DNA of 64,000 nt from Austropuccinia psidii. Lineage: Eukaryota > Basidiomycota > Pucciniomycetes > Pucciniales > Sphaerophragmiaceae. The stretch covers positions 8,737,888-8,801,887 of the forward strand of contig JALGQZ010000014.1 in assembly GCA_023105745.1 (NCBI GenBank). The letters are read 5' to 3'. Within the stretch, counting starts at the first letter, position 1, and each line of letters opens with the position of its first letter. The notes below the pieces were generated by a model. It saw nothing but the letters and a program-made list of their open reading frames with translations, was not told the DNA's origin and made no database searches. The translations under genes and the position numbers were made by a program. Shown piece by piece: positions 47,808 through 60,936 of the stretch.

Positions 47808-48179
47808 ACTCACCAGGGCAACTTTTGCATAAATTTCCAGCAATTCAATTCACATCACACCACAGTCAGTGTAAAATCTTTCTTCAGTTGCATTAGTGTC
47901 ACATTATAGTCACTGGATTTAGTGGATCACATCATGTCTGCATCAAGACAATGTCAATTTTCACATTTGTCACATGAGTATGTCACTCAAAGCCCAAGCC
48001 CATATCAACACCATTTGCAAGGTTTTGGTAATTAAACCTCATGGTGCAAGGCAGCAGTTTGGAATGCTCATATTTGTGCATGAGATGACTTCTGCCCCGC
48101 CGCCTGATCATCTCACCCCTTTACCATGCCTACTCTCATGCACAAATTGGCTTCCGAATCCCTGCCTAATTCTCTCTGA

Positions 48180-48700
48180 CCCTTAACATGCTTACGCTGC
48201 CACAATGCCCACAAGATATGCCTCTGTGGTGGCGCCCCCATCCCCGCTGCACCCTCACCCCTCCTTATGACTCCTCACGCTCATGTCATGCCCTTCAAAC
48301 ATGCCTCCAACGTGGCCCTCACACCGGCCTAATCCTCAACACCACTTACCATCCTTATGCTCCTGCCTTTCCCTCAAGATATGCCTCCAACACCGCCATA
48401 ACCCCTCCTTATGCCTCTGCACCCCACAGCTTAACACGCTAATGCTACCGCTTCACCCTTAAGATATTCCTCCAATGCCGCCCTCACCCCTCCTTATGCG
48501 TCCTCTCTGCCACTTACCATCCTTACCCTCCTACAGCACCCTCACAGTGTGACTCCAATGCCACCCCCCATCTCCACCTTATCTTCTCTGCAGCTTACAA
48601 TCCTTATGCTCCCGCAGTGCCCTCAATCTGGCACCTCATCTCCATGCTCACCCCACCTTGTCTTCTCTTCCGCTTACCATCCTTACACTTTGGTATTAGA
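48180..48700 (+). repeat. Subterminal repeats of transposon D2
   Basis: C-rich repeats with CTTACCATCCTTATGC-like motifs near 48346, 48523, 48593 and 48676, and GCCTCCAA blocks. Reverse complement of the D1 motif set. Likely transposase-binding sites by analogy with CACTA elements; inference. Confidence 0.5.
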
Positions 48701-49439
48701 TCCATAGGGTATGGTGGCGTGTTGGTGTACACAATGAATGCAATGAGAGAAATATGCTGAGTGGCCTTCTCTGCCAACAGGTTCTTGGGGGAAATTGGTG
48801 GGGATATTCTCAATTTTGTGGTTAGGATTTAAATAATGAGACTCACAAATTAAAACCTAATAAGTGGACCATTCAAGACAAGAATTGTGTCTCCTGTTTC
48901 CTCAACAAAACTATTTTATCTCATATCATTCAAATGGAACATTTTGCTTAGTCCTTACCTAATGAGCATTGAATAGTTCAAAAGTTGACTTGAGTAGGTT
49001 CCTCACGAGTCAGCTTTATTCAATTTCTCACAGGGAAGTGATTCCATTTGGATGATATGAAATAATTTGAAACACACACCTCTGTGAATTTCTCAACAAA
49101 TCTTATTTTGCAAATGAAATACAATGTCAATCAGCATTGATGGAAGGTTCCCAGGCTGTTGATGGGCAGGTTCCTTTTGGTCAGTTCGTGGTTCTAAGAT
49201 GTCTGTTTTCTAGAATATTCACTAGCTATTGAACTGATTTAAATTGAGATTTAACTTCTTTCAAACTTTCCAAAATTCTCCAATAGTGATATGACCTAAA
49301 AAAGAATCAATTATCTTAAACTTATTTTACTTCCAGCACTTGTCTTTTCTCTCCAATTTTGATCTTTGTATTCTGAAATTTTCAAACAAGTTATCAATCA
49401 ACTTGTCACCCTCAATTTACTTAATAAACTACCTCCCCT

Positions 49440-49984
49440 ATGTCCCAAGCAATGCCTCAAACCCCAGGAAATTCCACTGAATTCAATGAAAAAAGAACTT
49501 CAGCCCCAGAGAGTGGAAGTGAAATCTCTGATATGGTCAGTAGTCATGAATTAGGCATTGAAGCAGAGAGCCAGTCACATGAAAGTAACCAAGATCCACC
49601 AGTTCTTCCAAAATGTGAGCATGTATTCATCTTGAATATTTTGAATCTTGCAAACCCTGAGATGGTGTCATAGCCATTATTTCAGCTCAGCCTCCAAGCT
49701 CTCAAAAACCAAATTTTAAAAGCTATGAGAAGAAAAGGACTGTTGAACCTTGTGCACCAACAGAAGGTGGTGGGCAAGATGACACAATTTTCAGTGGCAA
49801 GGTGGAAATTATATTGAAGGAAAGATTTGTCTCACAAAGCGCTCAAACAATCCCAAGGCTTGAAAAAATTCAGAATGATAGTAAAATTCCTGATTATTTA
49901 CGTCAAGAGATTGCTGTAGCAATGAGCCTCCTCAAAATGAATTTGAACCATAAGTCTATTACTATTTCAATACAAAAATTTTAG
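49440..49984 (+). pseudogene. Conserved D-family ORF of unknown function (D2 copy)
   Basis: The frame 49440-49673 matches D1 19875-20288 (reverse). A TAG stop follows MVS; coding similarity to D1 resumes in other frames to about 49984, where a frame 49802-49984 encodes KIPDYLRQEIAVAMSLLKMN. The minisatellite begins about 150 bp downstream, so the link to the transposase C-terminus is lost in this copy. No known domain. Confidence 0.45.
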
Positions 49985-50130
49985 AAAGGGCTGCTTACAA
50001 TATATTCCCAGGTGTGGAGGTGGGAGAATCTCTACCTGAAGGATCTCAAGTGGTGGTTGGAGCTCCAGGCAAAGGTTTAGGAAAAGACCAAATACAAATC
50101 CCACCAAAAAAATCAACAAAAACCACCAAA

Positions 50131-53100
50131 TGTTAATTTTATAATCAAATTATGAATTTAATAACTAATTTATTAATTTTGGAATTAATTTATTAATTTT
50201 ATAATTATTTTATCAATTTTAAAATTGATTTATTAATTTTATCATGGATTTATTAATTTTATAATTAATTTATTAATTTTATAATTAATTTATTAATTTT
50301 ATCATGAATTTATTAATTTTATAATTAATTTATTAATTTTATAATTAATTTATTAATTTTATAATTAATTTATTAATTTTATAATTAATTTATTAATTTC
50401 ATAATTAATTTATTAATTTTATAATTAATTTATTAATTTCATAATTAATTTATTAATTTTATAATTAATTTATTAATTTTATAATTAATTTATTAATTTC
50501 ATAATTAATTTATTAATTTTATAATTAATTTATTAATTTCATAATTAATTTATTAATTTTATAATTAATTTATTAATTTCATAATTAATTTATTAATTTT
50601 ATAATTAATTTATTAATTTTATAATTAATTTATTAATTTTATAATTAATTTATTAATTTTATAATTAATTTATTAATTTCATAATTAATTTATTAATTTT
50701 ATAATTAATTTATTAATTTTATAATTAATTTATTAATTTTATAATTAATTTATTAATTTCATAATTAATTTATTAATTTTATAATTAATTTATTAATTTC
50801 ATAATTAATTTATTAATTTTATAATTAATTTATTAATTTTATAATTAATTTATTAATTTCATAATTAATTTATTAATTTTATAATTAATTTATTAATTTC
50901 ATAATTAATTTATTAATTTTATAATTAATTTATTAATTTTATAATTAATTTATTAATTTCATAATTAATTTATTAATTTTATAATTAATTTATTAATTTT
51001 ATAATTAATTTATTAATTTCATAATTAATTTATTAGTTTCATAATTAATTTATGAATTTTATAATTAATTTATTAATTTTATAATTAATTTATGAATTTT
51101 ATAATTAATTTATTAATTTTATAATTAATTTATTAATTTTATAATCAATTTATCAATTTTATAATTAATTTATTGATTTCATAATCAATTTATTAATTTT
51201 ATAATCAATTTATCAATTTTATAATTAATTTATTAATTTCATAATTAATTTATTAATTTTATAATTAATTTATTAATTTTATAATTAATTTATTAATTTT
51301 ATAATTAATTTATTAATTTTATAATTAATTTATTAATTTTATAATTAATTTATTAATTTTATAATTAATTTATTAATTTTATAATTAATTTATTAATTTT
51401 ATAATTAATTTATTAATTTTATAATTAATTTATTAATTTTATAATTAATTTATTAATTTTATAATTAATTTATTAATTTTATAATTAATTTATTAATTTT
51501 ATAATTAATTTATTAATTTTATAATTAATTTATTAATTTTATAATTAATTTATTAATTTTATAATTAATTTATTAATTTTATAATTAATTTATGAATTTT
51601 ATAATTAATTTATTAATTTTATAATTAATTTATTAATTTTATAATTAATTTATTAATTTTATAATTAATTTATTAATTTTATAATTAATTTATTAATTTT
51701 ATAATTAATTTATTAATTTTATAATTAATTTATTAATTTTATAATTAATTTATTAATTTTATAATTAATTTATTAATTTTATAATTAATTTATTAATTTT
51801 ATAATTAATTTATTAATTTTATAATTAATTTATTAATTTTATAATTAATTTATTAATTTTATAATTAATTTATTAATTTTATAATTAATTTATTAATTTT
51901 ATAATTAATTTATTAATTTTATAATTAATTTATTAATTTTATAATTAATTTATTAATTTTATAATTAATTTATTAATTTTATAATTAATTTATTAATTTT
52001 ATAATTAATTTATTAATTTTATAATTAATTTATTAATTTTATAATTAATTTATTAATTTTATAATTAATTTATTAATTTTATAATTAATTTATTAATTTT
52101 ATAATTAATTTATTAATTTTATAATTAATTTATTAATTTTATAATTAATTTATTAATTTTATAATTAATTTATTAATTTTATAATTAATTTATTAATTTT
52201 ATAATTAATTTATTAATTTTATAATTAATTTATTAATTTTATAATTAATTTATTAATTTTATAATTAATTTATTAATTTTATAATTAATTTATTAATTTT
52301 ATAATTAATTTATTAATTTTATAATTAATTTATTAATTTTATAATTAATTTATTAATTTTATAATTAATTTATTAATTTTATAATTAATTTATTAATTTT
52401 ATAATTAATTTATTAATTTTATAATTAATTTATTAATTTTATAATTAATTTATTAATTTTATAATTAATTTATTAATTTTATAATTAATTTATTAATTTT
52501 ATAATTAATTTATTAATTTTATAATTAATTTATTAATTTTATAATTAATTTATTAATTTTATAATTAATTTATTAATTTTATAATTAATTTATTAATTTT
52601 ATAATTAATTTATTAATTTTATAATTAATTTATTAATTTTATAATTAATTTATTAATTTTATAATTAATTTATTAATTTTATAATTAATTTATTAATTTT
52701 ATAATTAATTTATTAATTTTATAATTAATTTATTAATTTTATAATTAATTTATTAATTTTATAATTAATTTATTAATTTTATAATTAATTTATTAATTTT
52801 ATAATTAATTTATTAATTTTATAATTAATTTATTAATTTTATAATTAATTTATTAATTTTATAATTAATTTATTAATTTTATAATTAATTTATTAATTTT
52901 ATAATTAATTTATTAATTTTATAATTAATTTATTAATTTTATAATTAATTTATTAATTTTATAATTAATTTATTAATTTTATAATTAATTTATTAATTTT
53001 ATAATTAATTTATTAATTTTATAATTAATTTATTAATTTTATAATTAATTTATTAATTTTATAATTAATTTATTAATTTTATAATTAATTTATTAATTTT

Positions 53101-56100
53101 ATAATTAATTTATTAATTTTATAATTAATTTATTAATTTTATAATTAATTTATTAATTTTATAATTAATTTATTAATTTTATAATTAATTTATTAATTTT
53201 ATAATTAATTTATTAATTTTATAATTAATTTATTAATTTTATAATTAATTTATTAATTTTATAATTAATTTATTAATTTTATAATTAATTTATTAATTTT
53301 ATAATTAATTTATTAATTTTATAATTAATTTATTAATTTTATAATTAATTTATTAATTTTATAATTAATTTATTAATTTTATAATTAATTTATTAATTTT
53401 ATAATTAATTTATTAATTTTATAATTAATTTATTAATTTTATAATTAATTTATTAATTTTATAATTAATTTATTAATTTTATAATTAATTTATTAATTTT
53501 ATAATTAATTTATTAATTTTATAATTAATTTATTAATTTTATAATTAATTTATTAATTTTATAATTAATTTATTAATTTTATAATTAATTTATTAATTTT
53601 ATAATTAATTTATTAATTTTATAATTAATTTATTAATTTTATAATTAATTTATTAATTTTATAATTAATTTATTAATTTTATAATTAATTTATTAATTTT
53701 ATAATTAATTTATTAATTTTATAATTAATTTATTAATTTTATAATTAATTTATTAATTTTATAATTAATTTATTAATTTTATAATTAATTTATTAATTTT
53801 ATAATTAATTTATTAATTTTATAATTAATTTATTAATTTTATAATTAATTTATTAATTTTATAATTAATTTATTAATTTTATAATTAATTTATTAATTTT
53901 ATAATTAATTTATTAATTTTATAATTAATTTATTAATTTTATAATTAATTTATTAATTTTATAATTAATTTATTAATTTTATAATTAATTTATTAATTTT
54001 ATAATTAATTTATTAATTTTATAATTAATTTATTAATTTTATAATTAATTTATTAATTTTATAATTAATTTATTAATTTTATAATTAATTTATTAATTTT
54101 ATAATTAATTTATTAATTTTATAATTAATTTATTAATTTTATAATTAATTTATTAATTTTATAATTAATTTATTAATTTTATAATTAATTTATTAATTTT
54201 ATAATTAATTTATTAATTTTATAATTAATTTATTAATTTTATAATTAATTTATTAATTTTATAATTAATTTATTAATTTTATAATTAATTTATTAATTTT
54301 ATAATTAATTTATTAATTTTATAATTAATTTATTAATTTTATAATTAATTTATTAATTTTATAATTAATTTATTAATTTTATAATTAATTTATTAATTTT
54401 ATAATTAATTTATTAATTTTATAATTAATTTATTAATTTTATAATTAATTTATTAATTTTATAATTAATTTATTAATTTTATAATTAATTTATTAATTTT
54501 ATAATTAATTTATTAATTTTATAATTAATTTATTAATTTTATAATTAATTTATTAATTTTATAATTAATTTATTAATTTTATAATTAATTTATTAATTTT
54601 ATAATTAATTTATTAATTTTATAATTAATTTATTAATTTTATAATTAATTTATTAATTTTATAATTAATTTATTAATTTTATAATTAATTTATTAATTTT
54701 ATAATTAATTTATTAATTTTATAATTAATTTATTAATTTTATAATTAATTTATTAATTTTATAATTAATTTATTAATTTTATAATTAATTTATTAATTTT
54801 ATAATTAATTTATTAATTTTATAATTAATTTATTAATTTTATAATTAATTTATTAATTTTATAATTAATTTATTAATTTTATAATTAATTTATTAATTTT
54901 ATAATTAATTTATTAATTTTATAATTAATTTATTAATTTTATAATTAATTTATTAATTTTATAATTAATTTATTAATTTTATAATTAATTTATTAATTTT
55001 ATAATTAATTTATTAATTTTATAATTAATTTATTAATTTTATAATTAATTTATTAATTTTATAATTAATTTATTAATTTTATAATTAATTTATTAATTTT
55101 ATAATTAATTTATTAATTTTATAATTAATTTATTAATTTTATAATTAATTTATTAATTTTATAATTAATTTATTAATTTTATAATTAATTTATTAATTTT
55201 ATAATTAATTTATTAATTTTATAATTAATTTATTAATTTTATAATTAATTTATTAATTTTATAATTAATTTATTAATTTTATAATTAATTTATTAATTTT
55301 ATAATTAATTTATTAATTTTATAATTAATTTATTAATTTTATAATTAATTTATTAATTTTATAATTAATTTATTAATTTTATAATTAATTTATTAATTTT
55401 ATAATTAATTTATTAATTTTATAATTAATTTATTAATTTTATAATTAATTTATTAATTTTATAATTAATTTATTAATTTTATAATTAATTTATTAATTTT
55501 ATAATTAATTTATTAATTTTATAATTAATTTATTAATTTTATAATTAATTTATTAATTTTATAATTAATTTATTAATTTTATAATTAATTTATTAATTTT
55601 ATAATTAATTTATTAATTTTATAATTAATTTATTAATTTTATAATTAATTTATTAATTTTATAATTAATTTATTAATTTTATAATTAATTTATTAATTTT
55701 ATAATTAATTTATTAATTTTATAATTAATTTATTAATTTTATAATTAATTTATTAATTTTATAATTAATTTATTAATTTTATAATTAATTTATTAATTTT
55801 ATAATTAATTTATTAATTTTATAATTAATTTATTAATTTTATAATTAATTTATTAATTTTATAATTAATTTATTAATTTTATAATTAATTTATTAATTTT
55901 ATAATTAATTTATTAATTTTATAATTAATTTATTAATTTTATAATTAATTTATTAATTTTATAATTAATTTATTAATTTTATAATTAATTTATTAATTTT
56001 ATAATTAATTTATTAATTTTATAATTAATTTATTAATTTTATAATTAATTTATTAATTTTATAATTAATTTATTAATTTTATAATTAATTTATTAATTTT

Positions 56101-56620
56101 ATAATTAATTTATTAATTTTATAATTAATTTATTAATTTTATAATTAATTTATTAATTTTATAATTAATTTATTAATTTTATAATTAATTTATTAATTTT
56201 ATAATTAATTTATTAATTTTATAATTAATTTATTAATTTTATAATTAATTTATTAATTTTATAATTAATTTATTAATTTTATAATTAATTTATTAATTTT
56301 ATAATTAATTTATTAATTTTATAATTAATTTATTAATTTTATAATTAATTTATTAATTTTATAATTAATTTATTAATTTTATAATTAATTTATTAATTTT
56401 ATAATTAATTTATTAATTTTATAATTAATTTATTAATTTTATAATTAATTTATTAATTTTATAATTAATTTATTAATTTTATAATTAATTTATTAATTTT
56501 ATAATTAATTTATTAATTTTATAATTAATTTATTAATTTTATAATTAATTTATTAATTTTATAATTAATTTATTAATTTTATAATTAATTTATTAATTTT
56601 ATAATTAACTTATTCATTTT
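50131..56620. repeat. Giant 20-bp minisatellite, about 324 units, A/T only
   Basis: Unit ATAATTAATTTATTAATTTT. The left edge (50131-51250) is variable, with T/C alternation at the last base and a few other changes. From 51601 to 56600 all 250 units look identical by eye; one variant (TATGAATTTT) is at 51591-51600. The right edge degrades over a single unit (56601-56620). It lies between the D2 N-terminal ORF and the transposase C-terminus. Confidence 0.95.
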
Positions 56621-56634
56621 ATAATTGGTTCTCT

Positions 56635-58416
56635 GTGTATGGAGTGCGATATTCAATCTTGGAAGACCTTCCATTTTGGGATGCAACCAGAATGTTTAAT
56701 CTGGACATAATGCATAATTTAATACTTGGTATTTGGAAGGATCATGCAATTTCCAAATTGTGCATTCCACAGTCCAAATCAAAAATATACTTCAGGACCC
56801 AAATGAAATCCAATGACACCAACAGTTCAGACTCAGATTCCATGACCTCCAACAGCTTTATTGATCAAATCACATTGAGAGAGGCCCACTCTCTGAGAAG
56901 AGACACAGCTAAAATAATAAATGAGTCACTCCCCACTCCTGCCACCTGGCAAAATTAGTTTCCAATGCTCACCCCTCACACACAACATCCATCTAGTGGC
57001 TCTGTGGAGATTCCCTCATTTGATGCAGATTACATCACCACTTCCAAAATCCCCTCTGAATTAGATATAAGGCACTGATTGATCACCAGATCAAGGGTGA
57101 GGCTCTGGAGAATTTCTGACAAATCATATCTGATACCATAATGCCCTCACCATTGACAAGAGTACCCTGCAAAATGGGTTCCCCCTCTCATTGTAGTTTA
57201 AAAGCAGCTGAATGGGCTCTCTTATACAAGGTGTAAATTCCATTTTTAATTCTCAGTCAACCGAGCTCATTAGATGAACACTATTCCCCCAATACTCAAA
57301 GAAAAATGTGTAAATCAGAAGACCTTGCAAATGAACTAACCAAGAATACATTCCATTTGATTAGTGCTATCAATGTTGCCAAAAGTTGGGCTCTTTCAAT
57401 GGGCAATGCAACTGCATTTGCTGAACATTGGAAAAAATTTGGCCTTTCCAATCAACACCTGTTCCCAAAACAGAAAAGTAAACCAAATCATCATTTTGCT
57501 TATCATATTCCAGAACTCTTCCAATGTTGGGGCCCAGCACAAGCCTCAGCCACATGGGGTTATGAGCGCTTGATTCCAGTATTTGCAAAGATGCCAACAA
57601 ATAATAAAATATGTATGTTATTTAATAAGAGAATTATATTCACATTGATTAAACACACAAACTTAATAAGACTAACTTCTTGCAACTCTGAATAGATTAT
57701 ATAGATAAAACCTTACTTCAACATATCTGTTGATGTTCCAACCTTTCCATTCTCTGAAATCCCCATCCGTCCCATGTGAAATAAAACAACTTTTTGAATC
57801 ACAGCTGCCTTCCCTGTTCAATCAGCCAAAATATAACAAGCCATCCAGCCATGACCAACAAAATTATGATTTCCTGGTTGAGTACTTACATAATTTTCAT
57901 TCAACAAGGGAAATAGCTGAACGGATCAGGTTAGACATTCCTGTTCAATCCACAAGTCATCCCACTTCAAGGATTGTCTCACCTTGCTATTTTCCAGTTT
58001 CAAACATTAATATTGGGAACAATAGATTTTCAACTGAATCCAAAAATGTCAGCAACAGTGTGATATGTTTTCTGAGGGGCAACTCACAAAGATTTGGTGT
58101 TATTAATAGCATTTTTAAAGTCTCTGACCCATCTTGCATGCTGAACAATAATTTTCTGATCTTAAAAACTTTGAAGATTGATCTGACTTTCTTACCAGAT
58201 TGGCCGCATCTCAATATTTATGAAGCCATTGCTTTTGATGATAGACAGTTGATTATATCTTAAAAAGAAAGAGAAGGTCACTGTGGATTTTATGATAACA
58301 AAGTGATGTCATGTGGGCAGCTTGTATTGATAAAACCGTTTTTTGATGATATTTATTCTCCACTTTTTTGCTTAAAATTGAGTGATACAATAATGAAATT
58401 CTGTCATCTTCATTAG
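56635..58416 (+). pseudogene. CACTA-like (Plavaka/Tnp2-type) transposase, C-terminal region
   Basis: The frame 56635-56958 carries FWDATRMFNLDIMHNLILG, the D-x2-H-N-x2-LG signature of CACTA-type transposases. The frame 57306-57695 carries HHFAYHIPELFQCWGP and a GYERLIPVFAKMPTNN segment, also typical. The frame 57730-58263 holds the C-terminal beta-rich region (LTFLPDWPHLNIY). A TAA at 58261-58263 interrupts it; the same frame continues GHCGFY to a stop at 58414-58416. Stops and frameshifts lie between the three pieces. The catalytic upstream part is absent, apparently replaced by the minisatellite. Confidence 0.75.
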
Positions 58417-59509
58417 GCTTGTTTCCAGAGAAATAACTGCTCCAAAATTTGGTGACAGTGACATACCATTGTGACGAGCAAAGCCCATTAGTTCACATGG
58501 CCACAAAGAAAATTACTTTTGACATTGGGTACTGTGTGAATAAGCCAATTGCAATGATCAAATTACCCACACACTCACATATCACAGGATCTAAAATGAC
58601 ACAACTGCACCATCATCATGTTCAAAGGGGAATAGGCCCATCATCCAAGTGGGCCTCAACATTACATTGCGTCCATGAGAGTTTGGATTTTTGCAAGTAG
58701 CATGGGGCTGGTCACATTCCCTAATGCATTTTTTGTGCAGGTAGGTTTCAGAAAATTACATCCACACATGCTCTTGCCTTCTTGCACAGGTCTCACACTT
58801 ACGCACCCCCCCCGCCACTGCACAAGCACCTGCACACACACCACTGCACAAGCCCCCACACCTGCACATGCACAGGCAACCACACCTGCACCTGCCACAA
58901 GGGGTTCTACATTTGTCACCCACAAATGGTCAATGCCACTTGACATTAGGCCCTCACATGCTTTGCCTTTGTGTGCATGTGTCACACCCATTCACCCACT
59001 GCATTGTGCAGCAGGCTCCAACCATGTCACCTGCTCATTCTGAGCTGATTCATGGCTACACAAAATTAGGACAACACATCATTTGCCCTTGGTGTGTGTT
59101 TCACACACACAGACCCACAACCATGGTATTATGTGGTGGGCTCCACCAGTGTCACCCGCAAAATGTCAGTCCCACTAAGGCAGAGTCCTTTCATGGATTA
59201 CCTGGGAAGTCACACACCCCTTGTCTACATCAAGACTGGCGGAAGGACCTCTTTGATGTGTGTGTGGAAACAGGAAGGTCTTGTGTAATTCTTACCAACC
59301 TTTGCATGGTTGCGGGAGGATCAAGTGGTTAGGAATCTCAGTTGAAGGCGCAGCGGAACCAATATTGGTGGATGTCACAGGATTTGGTGTAAGACCAGAT
59401 TGTGATGTGTGCTCAACATTGGCTTGAGGTGAGCTTGACTTTTATCCTGCTTGCCATTTTCTTGACATGAAGTCAATTGCCAATGATTGACACAACATTT
59501 GCCCTGGTG
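58417..59509. other. Right subterminal region of D2
   Basis: CA/GT-rich, with CACA runs at about 58790-58900 that create spurious His/Thr-rich frames. Ends in the terminal inverted repeat. The CTTACC motif of the left end is not evident here, so the two ends look asymmetric. Confidence 0.5.
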
Positions 59510-59529
59510 ACTGAAATATATATGTAAAA

Positions 59530-60936
59530 TGTCAGCCTGTGACTCAAAACCAGAGCACAACCATGACTTCCAGAATACCATAAATCAATGGTAGAGAAAG
59601 ATACAACCAAAACATGGAGCTCAGCTAAACAAACCCAAAATCAATTAAGGGAAAGAGGAAACTCACCTCTTTAAAAATATCCAAGTCCCATAATCATAGG
59701 ACAAAGAATATCAAAGTTATTCAAGCTCAAAGCAGTTTCTGAGCATAAATTTTAATTTTTACCTCTCATCTAAAATTGAGAGGAAGAGGCTGAACCACAT
59801 AAAATGGGTATTTAAATTAAAGCTCTCAATTAGGGATATACAATGGTACTATCCAAATTGAGCTAGCACCAAAACTATAGAAGGTATGGCCAAAATAGAG
59901 CCAAATAAGGTGGAATAAAGTATTCAACTCTAATTTTTTGGTGTGAGATACCCAAAGTGGGGGTCATTTTGGAAAGAGCACAATCAGGGCTATCTGATGG
60001 TGCCATTCATTTCTTCATATCCTATCTAGAAAAAAATTGATGGGGCAAACAAGTTCCTTACAGATTTTGAGATAATCATATCTCTGGATAACTAAAATTG
60101 AACATGGCATACCTTGGCCATATTTAATGTTGACCATACCAAATGTGGTACAATTGTGTATATCCGATCCAGGGCTACACAATGAACCACCTTTGAGCTT
60201 AATATCTTGAAAACTGACAAAGGTATAGCACGTTTAAGGCCAAAATCCCACATTTAGACCAATACAGCTTTACTGTGGGATACTATCCCATAACTATCAT
60301 TATGAGGTGTCAAATAGACAAAGAAGATTTTTGATACTTCAATACCTCATATTTTGGTCAAATACAGGGGCCCATACAGCTTCTATACAGCTTCTGAAGC
60401 GTCAGAAGCACCAGAACACACCTGTAAACTCCATTGCTGAAATGTTTCACCCTGTATAGGGTAAAAATGACAACTTTTGGTTCTAAAGCCACATTTCCAC
60501 CCAATTACAGTCAGTATTGATTGTGTAGAACCAAAAACCAGCCCACATTAGTGAGAAACTTCACTCTGTGGTTGTGTGAAGAGATAAACAACCTTTCACT
60601 ACCCCAGAACAAGGGAAAAGGAGGCCTTTCCCCACTAGAAGGCCAATCCATAATCCTGTTCTCAATATTCTTACATGGTATAGCTTCTTGAAGAAGTGGT
60701 AGCCTTAGAATTAAACAGTTATAATTATAAATTTAATTATTGTAGGGTTTATTATTATAAAGCAACACAAAAATACTGCACCCAGGGCTATCAATAGCAC
60801 TCACCATTGTTAAATTCTTTGAGTATAGCCCTTTTAACCATCTACTCACTTAATTATCATCATTAATTTCGTGTCAAACTCATAGTTATAGCTTTTTATT
60901 ATAATTGTACAGCTATATCATAGAGTCACCCTGACA
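59530..60936 (+). mobile_element. LTR of a third C element (C3)
   Basis: Begins TGTCAGCCTGTGACTC and ends CCCTGACA; homologous to the reverse complement of 41874-43300. It starts 17 bp after the D2 target duplication. The flanks (TAAAA and AGAAA) do not form a duplication, so it is more likely a 5' LTR followed by lost internal sequence than a solo LTR. Confidence 0.7.

Larger units (their letters stand above)
47811..59509 (+). mobile_element. End-to-end CACTA-like transposon D2 with 3-bp target duplication
   Basis: Left terminus CACCAGGGCAAC at 47811 and right terminus TTTGCCCTGGTG at 59509 are inverted copies, and ACT flanks both ends (47808-47810 and 59510-59512), matching the 3-bp duplications of CACTA-type elements. 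The left subterminal region matches D1. Inside: subterminal repeats, a conserved N-terminal ORF, a giant 20-bp minisatellite and a C-terminal transposase region. Total 11.7 kb, about 6.5 kb of which is the minisatellite. Confidence 0.8.

Noticed and set aside
50131..56620. Centromeric or telomeric satellite
   Set aside because: The array is bounded within one transposon with matching termini and target duplication and is not flanked by other satellite DNA.
58662..59332. His/Thr/Cys-rich frames on both strands
   Set aside because: They arise from CACA-rich subterminal DNA of D2.
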